A DNA stretch of 64,000 nt, from positions 62,001 to 126,000 of the forward strand of contig NZ_VOBQ01000021.1 of the NCBI RefSeq assembly GCF_007833165.1, given 5' to 3'. The position numbers were made by a program, and so were the translations under genes. This document shows, piece after piece, positions 32,289 to 39,994 of the stretch (positions are counted from its first letter, which is position 1; the number at the start of each line of letters is the position of its first letter). Below the pieces are notes generated by a model that was not told the DNA's origin, ran no database searches, and worked only from the letters and a program-made list of their open reading frames with translations. The DNA comes from Caenimonas sedimenti (GTDB lineage Bacteria; Pseudomonadota; Gammaproteobacteria; Burkholderiales; Burkholderiaceae_C).

Positions 32289-32306
32289 TACACATAATTA
32301 TGTGTA
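32289..32306. promoter_or_regulatory. Perfect 18-bp palindrome, operator of the VapBC-like pair
   Basis: TACACATAATTATGTGTA, fully self-complementary and far more AT-rich than its surroundings, 25 bp upstream of the antitoxin ATG. Confidence 0.75.
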
Positions 32307-32651
32307 GCACAAGTTTATGCGTAGGATGTCAGGGATGCGTCGTCGGCCGGCGCATGCTTCTGGAGCCCTGCGCTTTTTTCGCCCATGCCGGTACGCCTCC
32401 CGGCGCGCGAGCAGGGCGATTGACGACATCACGGACCTGCCGTTCGATGGGCCAGGAAACATTTGCCTTCAGGGTTAACGTCTACTTTTAGATACGCTGA
32501 GCCAAAGCTCGCGCTTCACAGCCAAGGGAGATACTGGCTCATCAAGACTAAGCATGAATTGATCAGATTATGATTGACCCATACTACATTATTTGACATT
32601 TTTCGACTCTAAGTATAGTATCTACCAGTCAAATTATGATCTTTCAATACT
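32307..32651. other. Intergenic region with the AbiE promoter
   Basis: 345 bp between divergent toxin-antitoxin loci. The right half is AT-rich and contains TTGACA (32593-32598), a 17-bp spacer and TAGTAT (32616-32621), about 30 bp before the AbiEii start. The 8-mer ATTATGAT occurs on both sides (32567-32574 and 32633-32640) and may be the antitoxin's operator. The left half holds nothing recognisable. Confidence 0.55.
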
Positions 32652-33503
32652 ATGGCTGCACTGTATACCCCCACAGAGAAGGGATTCGACGCCCGACTAG
32701 AAGCCATAGACCGCTGCCAGGTGGGGCTGCTGCGTGAGCTGGCCGGCGATCTGGGCAGCCGGCTGACGCTCAAGGGCGGCATGGCAATGCGGGCCTCGTT
32801 TGGAAGCCTTCGCCTTACCAAGGACATCGACTTCGACCGCGACGAGTCGATCCAGCAGGCCACCCTGAAGAAAAACCTGGAACGCCTCCTCGTGCGGGCC
32901 GCCGGGCCCGCTGGGATCCGCGATCCCAAGGTGGAGATCACCAAGGACACGAACACCACCGTGCGTGCGCGGCTGCAGGGCGCATTGCCGGACGGCACGG
33001 ACGTGCGCTTCGACGTGGAGGTCTCTGGTCGCAGGGCCCCGGACAAGGCCAATGTCCGCGCCGAGATCGTCACGCCGCCGGCGCGTTATTCCATGGCGCC
33101 CTTTCCGGTCCAGACCTACACGAACGACGCCTTGGCGGCCATGAAGATCGCAGCGGCACTGTCCGAGCAGCGCAATGCCCCTCGCGACCTCTATGACCTG
33201 CGAGATCTGGCGAGGGCAAATGCCGACCCCACCCTGATCTTGAGCAGGCAGCGGTCGGAGCTGATCGGCACCTGGGCAAACAATGCCCTGGGGAAACTGG
33301 AGATGCTCAGCTACGGCCTTGCCCAGCAGGAGCTTCTCCCGTATTTGCCCCCCGGCGATCGGGGCGAACTGACGGAAGACGCTTGGGTCGACGCGACCCT
33401 CGCCGTCGCCGAAAGCATCCAGACCTGGTGCGCCGGTGCGCTGCGCCTCCAGGAGGTTCAGGATGCCGCGCAACAGCACCAGGTCCGGGAGCAACGGTCA
33501 TGA
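32652..33503 (+). CDS. AbiEii-type nucleotidyltransferase toxin
   Basis: 283 residues with the AbiEii/DUF1814 pattern: the GG motif LTLKGGMAMRASFG, then RLTKDIDFDRDES bearing the DxD-like catalytic pair, a later FDVEVSGRR acidic position and the C-terminal helical region with ALSEQRNAPRDLYDLRDLA. These enzymes add nucleotides to tRNA acceptor ends and stop growth during phage infection. The toxin is encoded first and overlaps the antitoxin by 4 bp; the classical abiE order is antitoxin first. Confidence 0.85.
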   Translation: MAALYTPTEKGFDARLEAIDRCQVGLLRELAGDLGSRLTLKGGMAMRASFGSLRLTKDIDFDRDESIQQATLKKNLERLLVRAAGPAGIRDPKVEITKDTNTTVRARLQGALPDGTDVRFDVEVSGRRAPDKANVRAEIVTPPARYSMAPFPVQTYTNDALAAMKIAAALSEQRNAPRDLYDLRDLARANADPTLILSRQRSELIGTWANNALGKLEMLSYGLAQQELLPYLPPGDRGELTEDAWVDATLAVAESIQTWCAGALRLQEVQDAAQQHQVREQRS

Positions 33504-34219
33504 CCGCTTCATGGAAAGTCGAAGCCGAACGGGCCCTGATGGAGGCCAGCAGCCCATCGGTCATGACCACCGCGATGGTTCATACGCTGGTGACCGCGGG
33601 ACGTGATGATGGGCCGTCGCCGGCCACGTTCACCCGCTGGATTTCCGCCATGGCGGCGGCGGGCAAGCTGCGCGAGGTCATCAAAGGGGTCTACCTGAAT
33701 CGCCTCGGTCACCGGGACGTCAGCCCGGCCGCCGCAGCTTGTTGGGTGCGCACCCGCAGCGTGGTCAGTCTTTCCTGGGTGCTCGAGCAAGCTCATATCA
33801 CCAACAATTTCGGCGACACGATCACCTGTGTGATTCCGACGGAATCGGGGCTGGCGAACCCTCGGATCGGCGATCGCCTCACCTCGGCGGGGACCTTCCG
33901 CTTCTTCGCGATGCCCGCGCGATTGGTGGATGAGAGGGCAGGCTTGTTGGAGGACATCCGGGACCTTCGCTTCGACTATGCGCGCGCAACGCCCGAGAAG
34001 GCCTTGCTGGACTGGATTTACCTCGGAGCCTCGGGACACAGCCGCATGACGCGCCCACCGATGGATCTGGACATCGCGTCGTTGAATCAGCCGCGGCTCA
34101 AGCGCCTGATCAAGCGCATGCATCTCGCATCCCAGTACGAGACCTGGATGGATCGCTACCGCGCCTACCGGGCCGACGCCGACGTCCGCGAAAACTCCTC
34201 GGCGGATCTTCGCCTTTGA
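33500..34219 (+). CDS. AbiEi-type antitoxin
   Basis: 239 residues with an N-terminal winged HTH-like region (VMTTAMVHTLVT, then RWISAMAAAGKLREVIKGVY) followed by the AbiEi C-terminal domain (VSLSWVLEQAHI, ATPEKALLDWIYLG). AbiEi proteins neutralise AbiEii and repress their own operon. The ATG at 33500 overlaps the toxin stop (ATGA). HTH and partner position support the call; sequence identity to known antitoxins could not be checked. Confidence 0.8.
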   Translation: MTASWKVEAERALMEASSPSVMTTAMVHTLVTAGRDDGPSPATFTRWISAMAAAGKLREVIKGVYLNRLGHRDVSPAAAACWVRTRSVVSLSWVLEQAHITNNFGDTITCVIPTESGLANPRIGDRLTSAGTFRFFAMPARLVDERAGLLEDIRDLRFDYARATPEKALLDWIYLGASGHSRMTRPPMDLDIASLNQPRLKRLIKRMHLASQYETWMDRYRAYRADADVRENSSADLRL

Positions 34220-34257
34220 ACAACGCTGGCACTGACTTGGCGCGAGCTGGGAGAAAC

Positions 34258-35019
34258 ATGCACCCTGCCTCAATGGACGAGGCGGACCTCGTCCTGCTCG
34301 AGGTTCACGATCGCATGACCGGGATCACGAGCCAGCCGATAGCTTGGCTCCTCGTATCGCGTTCTGAAGAGGTCGAGAGACGACATGTCGACGGCCGAAT
34401 CAGGGAGGCATCGATCACCCTCCGCTTCGAACGACTGGGCTACGTGACGCCCGGAGTAAGCAAATCCGGTTGGTTCGAAGGGGGCCTGGATACGACCGAT
34501 GCCGAGTCGGATGTGTCCCTGACTTCGCGAAGTCTACGCACCAACGGCGGGGTGTTTCTCGATCTGCGTGGCCTCGAAGGCCATCGCATCGGAACCTATC
34601 TCATGAACCAGATCGTGCTCTGGGCCAAGCAATGGCCCGAGGCTCAGGTCGCTCGCATCACATTGCAAGAAAGCGACGCTAGGCACGAGGACAATCGGCG
34701 GCGGCGGAATCGGTTTTACGAACAGTTCAATATCGGGTTTGACTATGGCGCCGACACCGCCATGCGTGCCGGCCACTCGTTGCCGATGCTGGCCAAAGAC
34801 TTGGAGCCGGTGACGACGTGGCAAGACAACATCGTGGTGCACCAGGTGGCTGCCTGGGCGAGCGAGTCGCTCGACAAGCAAGCTCACCTTCAAGGCGAGC
34901 TTGAGCATGCGCGTCGGGTGATCAAGGAGCGAAACGGCCAGATCCTCGCCGCTGAAAAGCAGCCGGTGCGGTGGGCTTTGACGCGGCTGTGGCGCCAGGT
35001 GGCGTGGCGGTTGTCGTAG
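34258..35019 (+). CDS. GNAT-like acetyltransferase candidate following abiE
   Basis: 253 residues from ATG 34258 (GGGAG 4 bp upstream); a TTG at 34216 would overlap the antitoxin stop. A GNAT-like core is visible: a beta-strand/turn (GVFLDLRG), the acetyl-CoA loop-like GHRIGTYLMNQIV and strand VARITLQESDARHED, then RRRRNRFYEQFNIGFDYG resembling the last GNAT helix-strand. A coiled-coil C-terminal helix (about 200-245) is extra. It may be a third gene of the abiE transcript. The call is by pattern only. Confidence 0.5.
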   Translation: MHPASMDEADLVLLEVHDRMTGITSQPIAWLLVSRSEEVERRHVDGRIREASITLRFERLGYVTPGVSKSGWFEGGLDTTDAESDVSLTSRSLRTNGGVFLDLRGLEGHRIGTYLMNQIVLWAKQWPEAQVARITLQESDARHEDNRRRRNRFYEQFNIGFDYGADTAMRAGHSLPMLAKDLEPVTTWQDNIVVHQVAAWASESLDKQAHLQGELEHARRVIKERNGQILAAEKQPVRWALTRLWRQVAWRLS

Positions 35020-35229
35020 AGCCGGCGGCGAGCCCAGCCCTCTTCACGGATCACCAGCGCGTGCCCGCAGACAAGGTAAGATTCCCTCCTCGGCGCACGT
35101 CGGCGCCTGCTGCTCACCATGGCCAATTCGCTTCGGCGGACGACGCATTTTTTTCTTCGCATGTACCCCAAGTCGCTCGGGGTTCGGCAGTGAGCACCGA
35201 ATCGTTCCGGGCCAACTTGAGGAACCGTC

Positions 35230-35649
35230 ATGCAAAAGTTCATCCGGACGACGTCGACTGCCTTTGCGAAGCTGAAGTTGGCAGGCAAAGCGCATGCCCG
35301 TGCTGAAGGATTTTCCCACCGCGCTGCATTGGATGTCGTCGCTCGTGGGAACGGCTACGATCATTGGAAGCATGTCAGTCTCTGCCGCGACTTGACCCGC
35401 AGCGCAGGCGAACAACCAATGGAGCAGGCAGGAGCCACCGGACCAGCGTCCGGCGATCGCTCGGGAAGTCGATTGGAGCAGTGGGGGCACCTCCTTACTG
35501 ACGGCGAACGAGCGCTTCTGGAGAAGATGACGCCCGTTGCCCGCGACACGTGGCTGCTCGAGGTCGCCAAGAGGTCACCCGAAGGGCGGGCGCGCTACCG
35601 GCGCCTCACGGCCTCGTTGAAGGCAAGTTGGGGAGCCTACAAGGTGTAG
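35230..35649 (+). CDS. Hypothetical protein (139 aa)
   Basis: Starts MQKFIRTTSTAFAKLKLAGK. The first 55 residues form a basic helical unit (AHARAEGFSHRAALDVVARG, then YDHWKHVSLCRD) resembling small plasmid/conjugation-associated modules; the rest is helical (LLTDGERALLEKMTPVARDTW). No membrane segment. No function assigned. Single gene between abiE and the SH3 protein. Confidence 0.5.
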   Translation: MQKFIRTTSTAFAKLKLAGKAHARAEGFSHRAALDVVARGNGYDHWKHVSLCRDLTRSAGEQPMEQAGATGPASGDRSGSRLEQWGHLLTDGERALLEKMTPVARDTWLLEVAKRSPEGRARYRRLTASLKASWGAYKV

Positions 35650-35795
35650 CGATAGGATCGCAGCCACGCTGTGGCGAGGCGTGTGTTTCTGGCGTTTGCC
35701 ATTCGACGATCACCCCACGCCGTGCGATGGGCCAGGTCGCCCGCGTCCTCCCTCGATGAGCGCAAAATTGCCCTGTCAATCAAGGAGGACCCGGC

Positions 35796-36951
35796 ATGGC
35801 CAATGAATTCGACCCATTGGAGGATCCGGCGAGGCGTGCGTTGCGCCTCGCATCGATGTCGCCCGCGTCCATCTTGTACCAGCGAGAGGCGGAGAAGGTC
35901 CTGGAAACCCAGCGCGCTCTTGACAAGTTGCGCGGCCAGACGCTGACAGCGTCTGCGATCAGTGCAACACAAAAGCTGTGGGATGACTTCGGCCGGGCCA
36001 CCGGCTCCCGGCGCAACCTCGAGACCATGCAGCAGCGCATCGATGAACTCGCGCGCCGCGGCGCATTCGGGAAGGCGACGGATTTCATTGGTACACAGGC
36101 CGTCGAGCTGCTGCGGCTGCACGCCTCCTTGCGAGGCAACTCGATCGGCTCCTACGTCGAGCAACTGCGTGAGCAGATGCGAAACGCTGATCCTTACTGG
36201 GTCACGCTTCAGCAGCAGACGATGGCGTCGTTGGGCATGGCCGGGGTCGCGTCCGTGGCCGAGCGACTCCGCGGCTCGGATCTGGTCTCAGACTTCGTCG
36301 GCAGCTCCGCGGCCGCCAGCTACGCGGAGCAGGCGAAGAGCCTGTTGGACTCGGTCAGTGTGCAAAGCGCGGCCTACAAGCATGTTCTGCAGGACTTGCT
36401 CCCACCGGGTTCGGCAACCAGGGCGTACCAGGAAAGAATCCTGGAGGCACTCCGCTCCCCCAGCGAGGAGTTGAAGCGAGAGGTTGAGGAAGCTCGCAAG
36501 CAGGTCGCCGGTGAATCCATGACCGAGGGCACGCCGGAAGATGCTTGGCAGCGGTTCCTCGCCAAGATACGCGGACTCGACCCGGCCGTGGCCTTTCTCC
36601 TCATGGTTGTGGTGGGCCCACTCTTTGCCGGATTGGTCATGGCGGTGATCAATCCAGTGGCTGATCACCACATCAAGAAATGGCTGAGCGACAGCCCGCA
36701 GGGACAAGTGAAGCAGGCCAGCGAACGCGTCGTGCAGGAGATGGGCGGCACCAGCCTGCTCGCCAACTACCGCATGGTCAGAAGCAAGCTGCTGATCGTG
36801 CGAGCGTCACCCAAGGCAGCCGGCAAGCGATTTGCAACGCTCGCTTTCGGAACGGCGGTGCGTGTCACCAGGAAGGAAGGGGCGTCGGGGGGAAGGAGAC
36901 GCTGTGCTCTCGGGCTGGGTCTTGAGCCGGCACCTCAGACCGTTCGAGTGA
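35796..36951 (+). CDS. Membrane protein with C-terminal SH3b domain, frameshifted at a G6 run
   Basis: The N-terminal 270 residues are helical and soluble, one membrane span lies near 271-292 (FLLMVVVGPLFAGLVMAV), and a bacterial SH3 domain follows (SKLLIVRASPKAAGKR, LAFGTAVRVTRKEG). After 36886 the long frame loses SH3 character and runs on as Arg/Ser-rich sequence to 37328. Skipping one G of the run at 36887-36892 restores EGDAVLSGWVLSRHLRPFE and a stop at 36951, an ordinary SH3b ending. So the real product is about 384 residues, if the extra G is an error, or the gene is mutated. Role unknown; AAGGAGG precedes the ATG. Confidence 0.65.
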
Positions 36952-37743
36952 AACTTTCGCTCCTTCGCTCCAACGAGCACCGTTTTGCTCAGGATCGGTT
37001 GAAGTCGCGTGCAACTGGTGGCCTCGCGCTCAGCGGCGCACCACTCTCCTCAAATGGATGTTTGATGGCGAACCGCTCGAATCCGGACGGTCGAGCCAGG
37101 GCCCTTCGACGTGCCAGGGGCCAGCGCGTGCATCCGCAGCAGCATTTGGTACGCGAATCGCTGACAAGCCTCAACCCGCGCTGGTGGGGCAAAGGCGGGT
37201 TCCTCGCGGGCAACGCGTGGCCCACACTGTCTACGAGGCGCCTTCCTACAAGCCTCGCCAGCTCTTGCAAACGCCGCGGTAGCGACTTTCTGACATCGCC
37301 ACCTGAGCCAGGCAACATGATGGCCTGAGCAATCAAGGAGCAGGCGTGCAGATATTCAGAACCAAGTGTGAGCCCGATAAGGCAGCGAACCCATTTGACT
37401 GGCAGCGCCACGTAGAGCCCGGAGCCCATCGGGCCAAAAGGCGAAAGACTCCAGCCCCTCGCTTGACGGCCTGGGCACTCACGGAGCGCATTCTGGCGCA
37501 CCGCTGGGGCAATCCGTATTGCAAGCCAGGCGCACCCTGAAGATATCCTGAGATGCACTGCCCCGCTAGCACGCCGAAGCTTCGTGCTGGGCGGCGAATG
37601 CAGTTCACTAGAAGCGGTTCTCAATGGGCCGTGATCGCATGAGCATGCGATCTGGAGCGGGTCCCGCCTGAGCGCCTGAGCCGCAAAACGTGTCAAAGAC
37701 CATCTGGCGGACGCATCACGCGCCTAAATCCCAGAATGAGGAA
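36952..37743. other. Intergenic, no gene seen
   Basis: About 790 bp. It includes the spurious out-of-frame tail of the SH3 gene. I see no RBS-led ORF, repeat or RNA gene here. Confidence 0.5.
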
Positions 37744-37860
37744 TCACTTGAACGCCTTCACGACCGCAGCTATGGCTAGCAGGATCGTGGGGGTCATGAT
37801 TAGGGCCAGTGCAATGATCTTCACTAGGGCCTTCTCCTTCCAGAAATCGAATCGCGGCAT
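37744..37860 (-). CDS. 38-aa single-span membrane protein
   Basis: Reads MPRFDFWKEKALVKIIALAL, then IMTPTILLAIAAVV and KAFK before the stop. An amphipathic basic start, one clear membrane helix (residues 13-34) and a positive tail are typical of small membrane proteins. GGAG lies 5 bp before the ATG. Function unknown; it could be a type I toxin-like or regulatory peptide. Confidence 0.5.
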   Translation of the reverse strand: MPRFDFWKEKALVKIIALALIMTPTILLAIAAVVKAFK

Positions 37861-38074
37861 GTGGACTCCGACGCATCCGGGCAATTGTCGAACAGTCATC
37901 GGGGTTAAGCGACTATCAACCTTGATAGTCCGCCATCCGAAGCCGCGGCCGCTTAGCCGACTTCGAGCATTTCAGCGAACAAGAAGGACGCGTCAACCTT
38001 GGCGCGGGAGTGGATGGTCTAGCCGCACCGGCGCGATCAACAACGCTACTTGAGCCAGGCCGGAATCTCATGGA

Positions 38075-38104
38075 GAAAAGAAAACCCCGGACGAGGCCGG
38101 GGTT
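38075..38104 (-). terminator. Rho-independent terminator, leftward
   Basis: On the minus strand AACCCCGG-CCTCGT-CCGGGGTT (8-bp perfect stem, 38104-38083) followed by TTCTTTTC. Strong and unidirectional. Confidence 0.85.
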
Positions 38105-38216
38105 GCAAGCCATTTGCAGTCATGCATCTGGCCCCGCAGTGGGAGGAAAGCGGGAGGCGGTAACGCCTACGGGCATTCTATCTGCGGGGCAAAGACTCAA
38201 TCGGCTGGGCCCTTAG
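38075..38216 (-). ncRNA. Candidate structured small RNA with anti-Shine-Dalgarno motifs
   Basis: Upstream of the terminator the minus strand can form a 9-bp stem GCCCCGCAG/CTGCGGGGC (38190-38182 with 38139-38131), enclosing a hairpin AGGCG-TTAC-CGCCT (38168-38155) and the single-stranded motifs CCTCCC and TCCTCCC. CU-rich loops with CCUCC are used by several proteobacterial small RNAs to block ribosome binding. No start site is evident, so the 5' end is a guess. It could also be the 3' UTR of the Fic gene. Confidence 0.4.
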
Positions 38217-38510
38217 AGTAGTCGCTGCAAAGCCCGGCGCCGGGTGATGGTTGTCAAGATCCGGCGTGCTTTTGGACAGAGGCGTCCTCAGTTGCGGATT
38301 GAAAAATCAGACATGGTGATCAAGTGAGCCGGACAGCGCAGGCCAGGGCATTCAAGTTGGCTGAATGAGTTAGTCCTCGACGGCGCCCATGAATTGCCTT
38401 AGTCTTAGTCGCGTTACAGAGGTTGAGTTTGGGGAAGAAGGTTAAGACTGCCAAGAATATTTTGGCTGCGCCACCATAGGAGGTGCCGCCCCAATTGACG
38501 GCAGCACGAA
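38217..38510. other. Region downstream of the Fic gene, no gene seen
   Basis: Nearly 300 bp of lower GC than the surroundings between the Fic stop and the candidate RNA. No ORF with coding character. Confidence 0.45.
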
Positions 38511-39821
38511 TTAGGCCCGCGGACGATCCTTGTGGATCTGAGCGACGGGACGCTCGCGCATTTTTCCCTCATGCTGAGGCGCTGGGGCTGGCTTGAGCAT
38601 GTCTACATCGCGCTCGGCTTCGGGCCAAAGATTCGGAAAGTAGAACCGCAAGGCGTGCCTGGGAACCGCAAACCGGACTTTGCCGTACGGACTGTCGGAT
38701 GCCAGGTAGCCAGCCTTGAGCAGCGAAGACAGCAAGTCTGTGGCCACTCGATCGCCGAGCCCCGTCATGGACTTGAAATCTGAGCGCCCAAGCTCGAGTT
38801 GGGTTGCAAAAAGGTAGTGCAGGGCAGCCAGAGCCTCGATGCGAACGCCGGCGCTCTTGGTACTTGCATCGAAAAGCAATGCGGCTTCGATTCGCGACTG
38901 GATGTTGGTCACGTCCAATTGGGCGGCCATGAACTGCACTTGATCGATGCAGACTTCTAGCGTGTAGGAAATCCAGTCGATCAGACCCTGGGTGGTCAGG
39001 TTGCCCCGGCCATCCAGATCTCCGCGCCTGTGTTCATCCGCGCCACGCAGGAGGGCCCGGTAGCGATCCTCGCTGCGGGCAAAACCCCGGAGCGGTGACC
39101 ACAGACCCTTGGTCAATCCCATTGCGTACATGACCAGGTGCGTATGCAGGCGCGACACACGGCCATTGCCGTCGCTAAACGGGTGAATCCACGCCAGTCG
39201 GTGATGGGAGGCAGCAGCTGCAACGATGGACATTTCCCCGCGGCGAGCGTTGCCGTAGACATCTGCCCAGCGGGCAATGAAGCCAGGCAGAGCTGAATGA
39301 AGAGGCGCTTCGTGTATGCCGATCGCAACTTGGGCTTGTCGCAGCTCACCAACCAGGAGATTCGAGCCATCGGCAAGCCGCAGGTCCTCGCCGTCGATTT
39401 GCTCGAATAGGCTGCGATGCAGCCACTGAAGCGATTTCAGCGAATAAAGATCCCGCACGACGTTCCCACCCTCGGCCAAAGACTGGTCAAGATGCTTTTC
39501 GCAACTCGTCTCCGTATGAATGTGAGCCAGCGCGAGACGCTGCTTGCGAGCCGTGTCGGCGTTCGCGGAGAACTCTTGCTGGAGCGCCCGTTCGATGTCG
39601 ATCGGACGCGTGTGTTCTCCTTCGATCCTGTTCGTATAGTACGAATTCATTGCGCGAAGCAGGGCGCGCAATTCCTCTTGTGCAGCCGTGGCACCAACCG
39701 CTGCAACCGCCCGGATGAGATCGCTTGCCTGCTCCAACAAAGGTCCGAGAAGGCGCTCGCCCGGCATCAATGGTTCGAACTGATGCGGTGAATCGTAGTG
39801 CGCGACCTTCTGCGAATGCAT
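38511..39821 (-). CDS. Fic-domain AMPylator with N-terminal (class II) inhibitory motif
   Basis: From ATG 39821 (MHSQKVAHYDSP), 436 residues; an upstream ATG at 39875 is possible. The N-terminal helix carries SYYTNRIEGEH, matching the inhibitory (S/T)xxxE(G/N) motif, so it is self-restrained and needs no separate antitoxin. The Fic core follows with the complete catalytic loop HPFSDGNGRVSR. A winged-helix C-terminal domain (about 330-410) is typical of this bacterial family. Fic enzymes transfer AMP from ATP to Ser/Thr/Tyr of targets. It is divergent from the giant nuclease gene. Confidence 0.9.
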   Translation of the reverse strand: MHSQKVAHYDSPHQFEPLMPGERLLGPLLEQASDLIRAVAAVGATAAQEELRALLRAMNSYYTNRIEGEHTRPIDIERALQQEFSANADTARKQRLALAHIHTETSCEKHLDQSLAEGGNVVRDLYSLKSLQWLHRSLFEQIDGEDLRLADGSNLLVGELRQAQVAIGIHEAPLHSALPGFIARWADVYGNARRGEMSIVAAAASHHRLAWIHPFSDGNGRVSRLHTHLVMYAMGLTKGLWSPLRGFARSEDRYRALLRGADEHRRGDLDGRGNLTTQGLIDWISYTLEVCIDQVQFMAAQLDVTNIQSRIEAALLFDASTKSAGVRIEALAALHYLFATQLELGRSDFKSMTGLGDRVATDLLSSLLKAGYLASDSPYGKVRFAVPRHALRFYFPNLWPEAERDVDMLKPAPAPQHEGKMRERPVAQIHKDRPRA

Positions 39822-39994
39822 CTGCGTGATTATACGCGTCAATATTCTCCAATGAAAGGCATTGCTATTTGCCAAAATATCCGCGTGATATTGCGCGAAC
39901 TAGTTTGACTGTTACAATTACGGCACTTCGCGTCAGGCTGTACGTTCGGACAGTGCCAGGGGCGCTCGGGACGGGGACGGCGAAGTGACCTTGC

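Noticed and set aside
36952..37328. C-terminal 125 residues of the 510-codon frame at 35796
   Set aside because: Composition changes abruptly after the G6 run; the alternate frame completes the SH3 domain and stops at 36951.
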